Shown in pieces: positions 1 to 6,257 of a DNA stretch of 13,061 bases. The first letter of the stretch is position 1; every line of letters starts with the position of its first letter. The notes under the pieces were generated by a model. The model was not told the origin of the DNA and ran no database searches. It was given only the letters and a program-made list of their open reading frames with translations. The stretch is from contig JAAAOD010000170.1 of NCBI GenBank assembly GCA_009908535.1, forward strand, positions 1 to 13,061, written 5' to 3'. This DNA is from Verrucomicrobiota bacterium (GTDB lineage Bacteria; Verrucomicrobiota; Verrucomicrobiia; Opitutales; Oceanipulchritudinaceae). Made by a program: the position numbers and the translations under genes.

Positions 1-1
1 C

Positions 2-133
2 CGCGTCGACAGCTGCACCTGCTTCATGAATGACGGGGAAAGCCCGGTGCTGGTGTTTGAACAGCAAGGTTCCGCTCGCGATATAGTGCATGACGACTAT
101 TATAAACTCCTGCAGGAGGATGCTGAACCATGA
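2..133 (+). CDS. C-terminal part of an unrecognised protein (5' end outside window)
   Basis: The frame is open from the window edge and gives 43 residues before TGA at 131-133. The tail is acidic and ends in a stretch with several Asp, Glu and Tyr residues (DDYYKLLQEDAEP). I do not recognise a family. The stop overlaps the start of the next ORF as ATGA, and a strong GGAGG motif at 115-119 lies inside this gene, well placed for the downstream start. That arrangement suggests a translationally coupled pair and is the main reason to believe the frame is coding. With only the tail visible, no function can be given. Confidence 0.45.
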   Translation, partial: RVDSCTCFMNDGESPVLVFEQQGSARDIVHDDYYKLLQEDAEP

Positions 134-303
134 CGACCAAACATAAAAAAACCACATCTCCGGAGGGACAGCGGCAGTTGGAAACACTCCGCCGGGCAGT
201 CGACAAGACCCTTGAGAAGAAGCGGCGATTGGGACAGTACGCTGTTTTCTGGAAGGACGGCAAACCACTCGTTGCGAGCGCCCAATCCGACCCGAAGTCC
301 TGA
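130..303 (+). CDS. Small basic hypothetical protein, coupled to the upstream gene
   Basis: This ORF has 57 codons from ATG at 130 to TGA at 301-303. The start overlaps the previous stop (ATGA) and has GGAGG at 115-119, about 10 bases upstream. The N-terminus is Lys/Thr rich, followed by a probable helix (residues about 13-33, many Arg/Lys/Glu/Leu) and then LGQYAVFWKDGKPLV, which reads like two short beta strands around a turn. From memory, short proteins with a LEKKRRLGQYAV-type core occur beside other small genes in several phyla, but I cannot name the family. The size, charge and coupling would fit a toxin-antitoxin-like pair; this is inference only. No promoter of its own is needed if it is co-translated. 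Confidence 0.55.
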   Translation: MTTKHKKTTSPEGQRQLETLRRAVDKTLEKKRRLGQYAVFWKDGKPLVASAQSDPKS

Positions 304-330
304 CAACTGTCGAGGGACCGGAACTATAAT
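300..330 (+). promoter_or_regulatory. Possible sigma-70-like promoter
   Basis: A perfect TATAAT lies at 325-330, with CTGACA (five of six matches to TTGACA) at 300-305. The 19-base spacer is longer than the preferred 17. The -35 overlaps the stop codon of the small ORF ending at 303. It would fire rightward into 340-513, where only a broken receiver-domain fragment is found, so it could be the leftover promoter of a lost gene. One hexamer match in an AT-richer patch can arise by chance. Confidence 0.25.
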
Positions 331-381
331 CGTTGCCACTGAAATCGGCCCTGACAAGGTAAAAATATAGGTGTCTTTTAG

Positions 382-513
382 CGCGAGGTGTCTCCCAGTT
401 TTCGGGGCAGGTTCGGTATGGCCGGTTACCTGACCAAGCCCATCAGTGCCGAAGTCCTCAGCCAGTGTATCCACGAACAGACCGGGATCGAGCTGGCACG
501 GGCTACGGGTTGA
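382..513 (+). pseudogene. Remnant of a response-regulator receiver (REC) domain, C-terminal end
   Basis: Between a TAG at 379-381 and TGA at 511-513 the frame reads FGMAGYLTKPISAEVLSQCI, then about 15 more residues. The G-M-x-G-Y-L-x-K-P-I pattern is the beta5 end of CheY-like receiver domains, where the conserved Lys contacts the phosphoryl group, followed by the start of helix alpha5. Everything upstream that a receiver needs (acidic pocket, phospho-accepting Asp, Thr/Ser switch) is missing from all three rightward frames between 304 and 382. The piece would be non-functional alone. It ends tail-to-tail with the glucosyltransferase gene, overlapping its last codons by 11 bases. The likely explanation is decay or truncation of a two-component gene at a rearrangement boundary; a chance frame cannot be excluded. 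Confidence 0.45.
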
Positions 514-2569
514 AAACCGGTTTTAAGGTGTAGCGCTCGAGGACGGCACGCCACCGGGGATGCAGGCGTGACTCCGGAAGCCGCCAGACAAGTCGGTGGA
601 GGTCTTTCATGCAGTCCGGCGATTCGAGCAGGTGCATTTGTTCCTCCGGATCCAGCTGGCGGGGATCCTGTTTGAAAAACCCCTCACCGGGCACGCAAGG
701 ACTTTTATCGGTTTTGTGGGAGTATTCCAGGATGGAGAGGTGGATTGCGTTGAACATGGGGTCGACAACGGCGTTTTCCAGTCCACCGCCGGTCCGGGTA
801 AAGAAGCGCAACCGGAGGTCCTGTTTCTCGATAATGCGCTCAAGGACTGGTTCGATTTCGGAGGATTCCGAGCATGCCTGGAAGCGGGTAGCCGCCTTAC
901 TGTTGGCGGGTCGGCTGGTCCAGGTAACGAGCCATGAGGCGAGCAGCAGCCCCAGCCAGATCGGTGAAAGCCAGAGAAGCACGGGAATACCTATCCGCAA
1001 AGCTATAAGCATGACGAGGATTCCCGTAACGGTCTGCAGACGGACGCTCCTCAGGCTGGGTAACCACGCAAGCCCGCGGCTGTCCCGGGATTGCGCCGTC
1101 CAACCGATGCCTTTGCCGAAGAGGGTGAGGAGGACAAAGCGCGAATGAAAAATCATCTGTACCGGTGCGATCAGCGAGGAAAGCAAGAGCTCCATGAAGG
1201 CCATGAAGACAAGGGGTCCCACGCCGCCGGCCGAGCGCCGGACACTGGGAAGAATTATTCCTCGCAACACGCCGAGCAGCTTTGGAAAGAGCAGGAGTCC
1301 CATGATAATAACAAATAGCAGGACGCCGTGCTGGGTGATAGACAATGCGCCCAGGGGGGACGTGCCCTGCACGGCAATAATGGACAGATTACTCTGTTTC
1401 CATTCAAAGGCCAGGGCGATGGAAATCATGAGGAAGAGGAGCCATAGGAACGATCCCACGTAGGAAAAAATTCCGTTGATGAAGTGGCATTTGCTCGCCC
1501 AGTGGATGCGGTCCGCAAAGAGCAGCCAGATATGCTGCATGTTTCCCTGGCACCAGCGGCGATCGCGCGCGGCGTTTTCCAGCAGGTCGGCGGGACCTTC
1601 CTCATAGCTGCCGGAGCTCTCCGTATTCATGCGCACTTCGTAGCCTGCGCGAACCATGAGGGCGGCTTCCACGAAATCGTGGCTGAGGATCTTGCCCCCC
1701 AATGGCGGTCGCCCGGGAAGATCGGGCAGGGCGCAATGCCGGATAAAGGGTTCCACCCGGATAATGGCATTGTGTCCCCAGTAATTCCCCTTGCCCCCCT
1801 GCCAGAAAGCAAGGCCCCGGGAAAACAGCGGTCCGTAGATGTGGTTGCTGAACTGCTGCATGAGGGCATACCGGCTGCGGCCGCGGGTCAGCTCGGGTAC
1901 CCGTTGCAGGATACCGAGCTTGGGGCGGGCCTCCATCTGACGGGCCATCTTGATGAGGGCCTCTCCGGACATGAGGCTGTCTGCGTCGAGGATCACCATG
2001 TACTTGTAGCGACGACCCCACGACTCACAGAAGTTGAGCAGATTGCCCGCTTTCTGGTGAAGGTTGAGTTTACGACGTCGGTAAAAAATCCGGTCATAGG
2101 CATCCAGCTGTCGACAGAGGCGTGCCCATCCGTATTCCTCATTCACCCAGTTGCCGGGCTTGTTGGAGTCGCTCAGGAGGTAGAAGTCGAAAGCCTCCAG
2201 ATAGCCTGTCTTCTTAAGGGAATCGTAAAGTGCGCGCACGCGGGCAAGGACCATCTCGATGTCCTCATTGTAAACCGGAATATTGACGGCAATGCTGTGT
2301 GCTTCCGGCTGCCAGTCCTCTGCCAGTCCGCTCTCTCCGCTCTTGAAGCGGTTGCGGTGAAAGACGCCGAAGAAGGACTGCCAGAAGCCCACCGCAATCG
2401 GATAGGCAAGGACGGAGAACAGGATGACGAGGACCGTATTCAGCATGGAAAAGTCGACCCGCCAGAGGAGGTCCGCGAACATCCAGGTAAGGACAAATAT
2501 CGTGCCCAGGACGAGGGTGTAGAAAATGCCGCGCCTGAAGAAATCGGCCTGCCGGTCTGCTTCGGTCAT
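503..2569 (-). CDS. mdoH: Glucans biosynthesis glucosyltransferase H (MdoH/OpgH-like)
   Basis: This is an inner-membrane family 2 glycosyltransferase that makes the glucose backbone of osmoregulated periplasmic glucans from UDP-glucose. From the ATG at 2567-2569 it has 688 residues, shorter than the 847 of E. coli MdoH. Two membrane segments lie near residues 16-36 and 42-68. The GT-A domain follows, with LLSDSN near 131-136, the metal-binding DADS near 195-198, GHNAII near 265-270, the acceptor-side SHDF near 296-299, and the processivity motif RDRRWCQGNMQH near 335-346 (Q-x-x-R-W type variant). Several more membrane helices fill about 350-560, and a soluble tail closes the protein. A TTG start 21 codons upstream is possible but would overlap the preceding gene by about 60 bases. 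The ATG lies only 4 bases past the preceding stop, and no clear ribosome-binding site is seen, so translational coupling is likely. Confidence 0.93.
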   Translation of the reverse strand: MTEADRQADFFRRGIFYTLVLGTIFVLTWMFADLLWRVDFSMLNTVLVILFSVLAYPIAVGFWQSFFGVFHRNRFKSGESGLAEDWQPEAHSIAVNIPVYNEDIEMVLARVRALYDSLKKTGYLEAFDFYLLSDSNKPGNWVNEEYGWARLCRQLDAYDRIFYRRRKLNLHQKAGNLLNFCESWGRRYKYMVILDADSLMSGEALIKMARQMEARPKLGILQRVPELTRGRSRYALMQQFSNHIYGPLFSRGLAFWQGGKGNYWGHNAIIRVEPFIRHCALPDLPGRPPLGGKILSHDFVEAALMVRAGYEVRMNTESSGSYEEGPADLLENAARDRRWCQGNMQHIWLLFADRIHWASKCHFINGIFSYVGSFLWLLFLMISIALAFEWKQSNLSIIAVQGTSPLGALSITQHGVLLFVIIMGLLLFPKLLGVLRGIILPSVRRSAGGVGPLVFMAFMELLLSSLIAPVQMIFHSRFVLLTLFGKGIGWTAQSRDSRGLAWLPSLRSVRLQTVTGILVMLIALRIGIPVLLWLSPIWLGLLLASWLVTWTSRPANSKAATRFQACSESSEIEPVLERIIEKQDLRLRFFTRTGGGLENAVVDPMFNAIHLSILEYSHKTDKSPCVPGEGFFKQDPRQLDPEEQMHLLESPDCMKDLHRLVWRLPESRLHPRWRAVLERYTLKPVFNP

Positions 2570-2573
2570 GCTT

Positions 2574-3149
2574 TCAGAGGGAAGCGAAATAGATGATGAA
2601 GGCAACGAGAGCGAGGTAGACGGAACCGGCAAGGAAGGCCCCGAGGACGGGCCACTTGCCGAAGAGGCGCCAGGTGTCCTCGGCCCACTTGCCGATTTTC
2701 CCCAGGTCGAGAAGCTCCGGCTGCATGGCGTCCTTGTCGCGACTTTCGGGAAAGGCCTTGAGGGTACGTTCCCGCATTTGCTCCTTGAACGGCCCGGGAA
2801 TATTACCGCTTCTCAGGAAGTAGCGACTCCATTGCTTGGCAAGGTCGGCGCGAAAGAGACTGAGCCGGATCACACCGGTGTGGCTGGAATCCTTGTCTGA
2901 TCCCGTGAGGTCCGCGTACCATTCGGTCACGTGCTGGTCGATGGTGTCCATGGCAATCTCCACTGGTTCCCGGGTGTCGCCCGCGAGGAGCTTTTGTCTG
3001 ATATCCTCTACGATGGCGTGTGTGAGCTCATTGAGGATCCGCTTATTGTGGATACGCAGCGAACACAGGTACTGTTCCACCCGCATGTAGGCCCGGGAAA
3101 GGACATTGTCCATCTCCGGGTTGTCCAGCCTCAATCGTAGCGATTCCAT
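2574..3149 (-). CDS. Unknown tail-anchored membrane protein encoded between mdoG and mdoH
   Basis: This 191-residue protein belongs to no family I recognise. Residues 1-165 look soluble and mostly helical, rich in charged residues (for example RVEQYLCSLR and FRADLAKQWSRYFLRSGNIPGPF). About 168-190 form one hydrophobic segment (GAFLAGSVYLALVAFIIYF) running almost to the C-terminus, the layout of a tail-anchored inner-membrane protein with a cytoplasmic head. No N-terminal signal peptide is visible. The ATG at 3147-3149 overlaps the end of mdoG by 19 bases, and the stop is 4 bases before the mdoH ATG, so all three genes should share one transcript and be translationally coupled. A later ATG at 3113 would avoid the overlap. 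The context suggests a role in assembly, regulation or localisation of the glucan synthase; this is inference. Confidence 0.85.
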   Translation of the reverse strand: MESLRLRLDNPEMDNVLSRAYMRVEQYLCSLRIHNKRILNELTHAIVEDIRQKLLAGDTREPVEIAMDTIDQHVTEWYADLTGSDKDSSHTGVIRLSLFRADLAKQWSRYFLRSGNIPGPFKEQMRERTLKAFPESRDKDAMQPELLDLGKIGKWAEDTWRLFGKWPVLGAFLAGSVYLALVAFIIYFASL

Positions 3150-4657
3150 CGGTACATCCAGGTTTCCGAAACCGACTTGCCGGACTGCTCGAGGCCCGCG
3201 GAGAGAAACACGTGCCCATCCTTTTCCGGAACCACCTGCAGATTGACAAGGACAAGGTCCCGCGCACGGTCGACGCGGAGGGATTGCTCCACGATACGGG
3301 CGTTGTCCGAGACACTGGCACTCAGCTCCGGCTGGTTTCCGGCCAGGGCGTCTGTCAGCTCGAACTCAATAAGGAAAATCTCCTTTCCGGTGGCGTGCAG
3401 GTCGGCGCCGTGGCGCGTGGAAACAACCTGCGCCGGGCCATCCTCCTCGTGAAAGGTTCCCCATTCGAGGGTGTATGCATACGCGTAGGCCTTGCCGGGC
3501 TCAAGGCTATCCGCGGGAACATAAGCGGCGACGATATTATCGAAGAAATCCTTCTTCGGTGGCAGTTCGCGGAGAAGAACCTCTCCGTCGGTGAATCCGG
3601 TACCGAGGGACATGCGCGCGGATGGGCGATCCTGGTAAAGGCTTTCGTGATCCAGGTAACTGGCGAATGCACGATCGCGCTGGTAGAGTCCGAAGGAGAC
3701 CAGTCCTTTCGCGCTGTACCGCGAGCGGACCTCGGCGGGGCGGGATTCCAGGGGGCGCCAGGCGACGGAGCCATCTTCAAAGCGCATCCCGAGACCGTCG
3801 GAATCATGCACCTCCGGCCGGAAATCATCCGGTTTGGGCTGTGTGTTTTCCCCGAAGTAAAACATGGAGGTGAGGGCGCCGAGACCAATTTGCTCAAGGG
3901 GCCGGCGCGGATAAAGCGTGGCCAGGACCTTCATGCGCGTCCGCTCGCCGGGCGTGATGTCAAACCGGTAGGCGCCGGTCACGGAGGGGCTGTCCATCAA
4001 GGCGAGGACCGTGAGACTCTTGCTGTCGGCAGCGGGTTTGCGTAGCCAGAACTCCACGAGACGCGGAAATTCTTCCCCTTCCCCTGGTCCGTGTGGGATC
4101 ATGAGCGCCCTTGCGGACAAGCCGTAGCGCTGATCCATTCCGAGGGAGCGGAAATATGAGGCCCCGAGAAAAACGAGGAACTCGTCGAAGAACTTCTGCG
4201 AATTGATCCGCGCGTGGAGGCGGAGGCCGGCATAACCCGCGGCGCGGCTGGGGAAATCCTCAATTTCGAGTGCGCGGAAGTTGAAGAACTCGCGCACGTA
4301 GGGCAGCTCCTGCACGTGCGTATCCGTGTATTCGTGCACGAAGACAGGATCCTCGTAAAGATATCCCCTGTGGAAGAGCTGGACTTGGAAGGGTAGCTGG
4401 TCCTCCAGCCAGAGGGCCTTGTCAGGACGAAATTCAATCTCCCGGTAACCCGCGTAGTCCAGTTCACGAAACAGTTCAGGAAGGTTGGCCTTCATTGGCT
4501 CGTATTCGCGCTCGGCCAGGCTTTTCGCCTGTTCTCGCACCGAGTCGAAGGAAACCTGGCGACGCTCCATGGCCGTCGCGCAACCTGGCAAGAAGGGGAG
4601 CAGCCCTGCAAGGATCGTGCAGATGCCCCGCGATAATCTTGAACAGCGACAGGACAT
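3131..4657 (-). CDS. mdoG: Periplasmic glucan biosynthesis protein MdoG/OpgG-like
   Basis: OpgG-family proteins work in the periplasm on the beta-glucan backbone made by MdoH. The 508-residue product (ATG at 4655-4657) is close to the 511 residues of E. coli OpgG. A signal peptide covers about 1-29: basic n-region, hydrophobic ICTILAGLLPFL core, then an A-T-A site; a Cys in LPGC just before it could instead act as a lipobox. Family-like stretches are SYFRSLGMDQRYGLSARAL, VLALMDSPSVTGAYRFDITP, LGALTSMFYFGE and DDFRPEVHDSDGLGM, in the family order; the last is the strongest signature. An in-frame TTG at 4675 with GGTGG six bases upstream is an alternative start adding six residues (MKRAIF). It is the first gene of the minus-strand operon with the unknown 191-residue gene and mdoH. 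OpgD is the close paralogue, but adjacency to mdoH favours OpgG. Confidence 0.93.
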   Translation of the reverse strand: MSCRCSRLSRGICTILAGLLPFLPGCATAMERRQVSFDSVREQAKSLAEREYEPMKANLPELFRELDYAGYREIEFRPDKALWLEDQLPFQVQLFHRGYLYEDPVFVHEYTDTHVQELPYVREFFNFRALEIEDFPSRAAGYAGLRLHARINSQKFFDEFLVFLGASYFRSLGMDQRYGLSARALMIPHGPGEGEEFPRLVEFWLRKPAADSKSLTVLALMDSPSVTGAYRFDITPGERTRMKVLATLYPRRPLEQIGLGALTSMFYFGENTQPKPDDFRPEVHDSDGLGMRFEDGSVAWRPLESRPAEVRSRYSAKGLVSFGLYQRDRAFASYLDHESLYQDRPSARMSLGTGFTDGEVLLRELPPKKDFFDNIVAAYVPADSLEPGKAYAYAYTLEWGTFHEEDGPAQVVSTRHGADLHATGKEIFLIEFELTDALAGNQPELSASVSDNARIVEQSLRVDRARDLVLVNLQVVPEKDGHVFLSAGLEQSGKSVSETWMYRWNRYD

Positions 4658-4986
4658 GAAAATGGCTCTTTTCAATCAGTTCCACCGATTTGGCAATCCA
4701 TCTTCTCAGCTTTTTTTCGGGGAGACCGGCCATTCGGAGGCAAACGTCTTCAGAATTACCTCGACCACGGCGCATTGGGCCCGGATACGGTCTGCAGCTG
4801 CCAAGGGACCGGAACTTTTCCGAAGTTAGTGGACGCGAAGGTTTACGCATCGGAGTTGAACCTTCTCGGATAGCCTCCGGTCTCCGACCCCCAAGGAAAG
4901 GCAAGGCCCCGGACCCCTGCTTCGAACCGTAGAATCCGATTCTTGGAGAGCGGAAAGCTATCATACCAGAGCCCCGCAACCGGTGA

Positions 4987-5036
4987 CGCCGTAGGTCCGC
5001 CGTGAGCCGTGGCCAAACTCTCACGAGTTCGGCTAC
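4987..5036 (+). repeat. Composite inverted intergenic repeat, copy 1
   Basis: The element begins CGCCGTAG (4987-4994), passes through GAGCCGTGGCCAAA (5004-5017) and ends CTCTCACGAGTTCGGCTAC (5018-5036). The left part (GTAGGTCC...GTGAG) is an imperfect reverse complement of the right part (CTCAC...TTCGGCTAC), so the unit can fold into a hairpin. The same order of blocks (CGCCGTAG, AGCCGT, GGCCAAA, TCTCACGA, TTCGGCTAC) recurs at 5231-5293, which shows that it is one family of element and not a chance palindrome. Confidence 0.65.
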
Positions 5037-5157
5037 TGAAGGGCGCATCCCGATGAGCAAGGCCTTCAGGCCTTGTCGAGCCTATCCGCCGTTTCCCCGC
5101 AAAGCCATGCGCGGTAGCTTTTGTGCCCGGAGGGTTGGGCCGGGCCGGAGGACCGGA

Positions 5158-5183
5158 GGAGGCTAGGCGAAAGCCGACCCTCC
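5158..5183 (+). other. GNRA-tetraloop hairpin in intergenic DNA
   Basis: GGAGG (5158-5162) pairs with CCTCC (5179-5183), a three-by-three internal loop (CTA/GAC) follows, then GGC (5166-5168) pairs with GCC (5173-5175) around a GAAA tetraloop. An alternative pairing joins CCCGGAGGGT (5126-5135) with ACCCTCCTTCGGG (5177-5189). A T6 run lies at 5199-5204, about 15 bases beyond the hairpin, too far for a standard terminator. It may be part of a structured transcript or another repeat family; with one copy no covariation can be judged. Confidence 0.4.
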
Positions 5184-5230
5184 TTCGGGCCGTGAAAGGT
5201 TTTTTGGGGATCTTTAACCCCGCTTGGTGG

Positions 5231-5346
5231 CGCCGTAGCGAACGAGCGAGAGCCGTTCGGACAACCCGGCCAAAGTCTCACGACTTCGGCTACGGCCAAA
5301 GTCTCGCGGGGTTCGCTACCCCGCAAAGTCTCACGGCTTCGGCTAC
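5231..5346 (+). repeat. Composite inverted repeat, copy 2, extended by tandem units
   Basis: The element starts CGCCGTAGCGAACGAGCGAG (5231-5250), followed by AGCCGTTCGG and GGCCAAAG. Three tandem 23-base units follow at 5271-5293, 5297-5319 and 5324-5346, each reading CAAAGTCTC, then a variable centre, then TTCGNCTAC. Start-to-start spacing is 26 and 27 bases. The left arm GTAGCGAAC (5235-5243) is the exact reverse complement of GTTCGCTAC at the end of the middle unit (5311-5319), so long-range pairing is possible. The layout resembles REP-like palindromic intergenic elements; no transposase gene lies in the window. Confidence 0.7.
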
Positions 5347-5481
5347 CCCCCAACGACTCCGGTCCTGTCCGTTTCCGTCACTCCGCGCCGGTTGGGACTT
5401 ATGGAAATCCAAATCGAGAAGGGATTAGAAGCTGACAGGCGGGGGAAGGGCCCGTAGCAAAGGAAGCTTACGCGCCGAATC

Positions 5482-5838
5482 ATGCCGAACCTCTTCCTGA
5501 TCGTCCTTCTCTTCTCGAGCCTGTCTTTTATCTGCTACGGGCTGGGCATCCTGCTGTTGCCGCGGATGCGGCTGGAATTCGCGCGCTACGGACTGGCGCG
5601 GATGCGCTGGCCGACGGGGCTGCTGGAGGTGGCGGGGGCGGCCGGCCTGCTGGTGGGGCTGCGGGTGCCTTGGATCGGGGCGGCGGCGGCCGGGGGCCTG
5701 TGCCTGCTCATGGTGCTGGGATTTTTCGTGCGGTTGAAGATCGGGGACGGCTTTGTCCGCGGCCTGCCTGCCCTGATTTACGCATTGATCAACCTCTACC
5801 TGCTGGCAAAGTTGCTGGAATCGGCTCGGATCTATTGA
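5482..5838 (+). CDS. DoxX-like small membrane protein (first of a tandem pair)
   Basis: The 118-residue protein is nearly all membrane: helices near residues 4-27, 45-60, 64-84 and 95-113, the four-helix layout of the DoxX-like family. The loop after helix 1, LEFARYGLARMRWPTGLLEV, fits the family pattern of a conserved F-x-R-Y-G-L followed by an R/W-rich turn and a Leu/Glu start to helix 2. DoxX-like proteins are poorly understood; some relatives are linked to redox or thiosulfate metabolism, but no such activity can be read from this sequence. The ATG at 5482 is preceded by AAAGGAAG at about 5458-5465, further away than usual. It is the first gene of the rightward cluster and is 13 bases from the second DoxX-like gene. 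Confidence 0.72.
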   Translation: MPNLFLIVLLFSSLSFICYGLGILLLPRMRLEFARYGLARMRWPTGLLEVAGAAGLLVGLRVPWIGAAAAGGLCLLMVLGFFVRLKIGDGFVRGLPALIYALINLYLLAKLLESARIY

Positions 5839-5851
5839 AGAAAGGCAGGTC

Positions 5852-6220
5852 ATGGAAGCATTCCGCATCGCACTCCAGGTCGTCATCGGCCTTGGCATCC
5901 TGAACGTCTGGCTCCTGCGCTTCGGCAAGAGCAGCCCGTGGCGCGGCGGGGAGGCGACCAACATGAAGGAGGAATTCGCGGCCTACGGGCTGTCGCCGAC
6001 GGTGATGTACCTCGTGGGCTTCCTCAAGGTGCTCTGCGCGGGGCTGCTGCTGGCGGGGATCTGGTTGGAGGTGCTCGTGCTGCCCGGCGCGCTGGGAATG
6101 ACCTTCCTGATGCTGGGAGCGGTGGCGATGCACCTGAAAGTGGAGGATCCGCCGAAGAAATCGCTCCCGGCGGGAACCCTGCTGGTGCTTTCGGTGGCCG
6201 TGCTGCTTTTGCAGTTCTGA
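5852..6220 (+). CDS. DoxX-like small membrane protein (second of a tandem pair)
   Basis: This 122-residue protein has four predicted helices, near residues 4-22, 51-69, 73-93 and 106-121. The first loop contains RFGKSSPWRGGEATNMKEEF followed by AAYGL, and the loop before helix 4 contains MHLKVEDPPKKSLPA; both are the charged loops I associate with a DoxX-family subgroup common in marine bacteria. A ribosome-binding site (AAAGGCAGG) sits just before the ATG. It is similar in architecture to its neighbour but not a close duplicate: the charged loops differ. The pair may form a hetero-oligomer. It is 37 bases upstream of the ABC ATPase gene and probably co-transcribed; a functional link to the exporter is inference. 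Confidence 0.78.
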   Translation: MEAFRIALQVVIGLGILNVWLLRFGKSSPWRGGEATNMKEEFAAYGLSPTVMYLVGFLKVLCAGLLLAGIWLEVLVLPGALGMTFLMLGAVAMHLKVEDPPKKSLPAGTLLVLSVAVLLLQF

Positions 6221-6257
6221 CGCAATTGTTGCAACCCAAAGGGAAGGAAGGGCGGGC

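Larger units (their letters stand above)
4658..5481. other. Intergenic region between divergent operons, with repeats and hairpins but no convincing gene
   Basis: The open frames here are short, contain low-complexity Arg/Gly/Pro-rich peptides, lack good start contexts or run into mdoG, so none is called. Structure that can be seen: an inverted repeat GAAGGTT (4837-4843) with AACCTTC (4859-4865); a perfect stem-loop CAAGGCC-TTCA-GGCCTTG at 5058-5075 without a following T-run; a hairpin with GAAA tetraloop at 5158-5183; and the repeat cluster listed separately. The region must also carry the promoter for mdoG and perhaps one for the rightward genes, but no clear -35/-10 pair was found in either direction. 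Confidence 0.7.

Noticed and set aside
513..524. Perfect palindrome AAAACCGGTTTT at the mdoH 3' end as a terminator
   Set aside because: It lies inside the last mdoH codons, has no loop and no following U-run, so it does not make a credible terminator.
1484..2596. 370-codon plus-strand frame opposite mdoH
   Set aside because: It is fully antisense to a clear glycosyltransferase gene with all motifs; the predicted protein has no domain pattern.
4880..4945. Possible tRNA-like T-arm (TTCGAA within GC-rich sequence)
   Set aside because: The flanking bases do not form a T-stem and no acceptor, D or anticodon arms can be built around it.
4476..5060. 194-codon minus-strand frame overlapping the start of mdoG
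   Set aside because: It overlaps the mdoG signal peptide in another frame, is Arg/Gly/Pro-rich and ends inside mdoG; no plausible family.
5271..5346. Three tandem units considered as a CRISPR array
   Set aside because: Only 3-4 bases separate the units, there are no spacers of normal length, the units are imperfect, and no cas genes are present.
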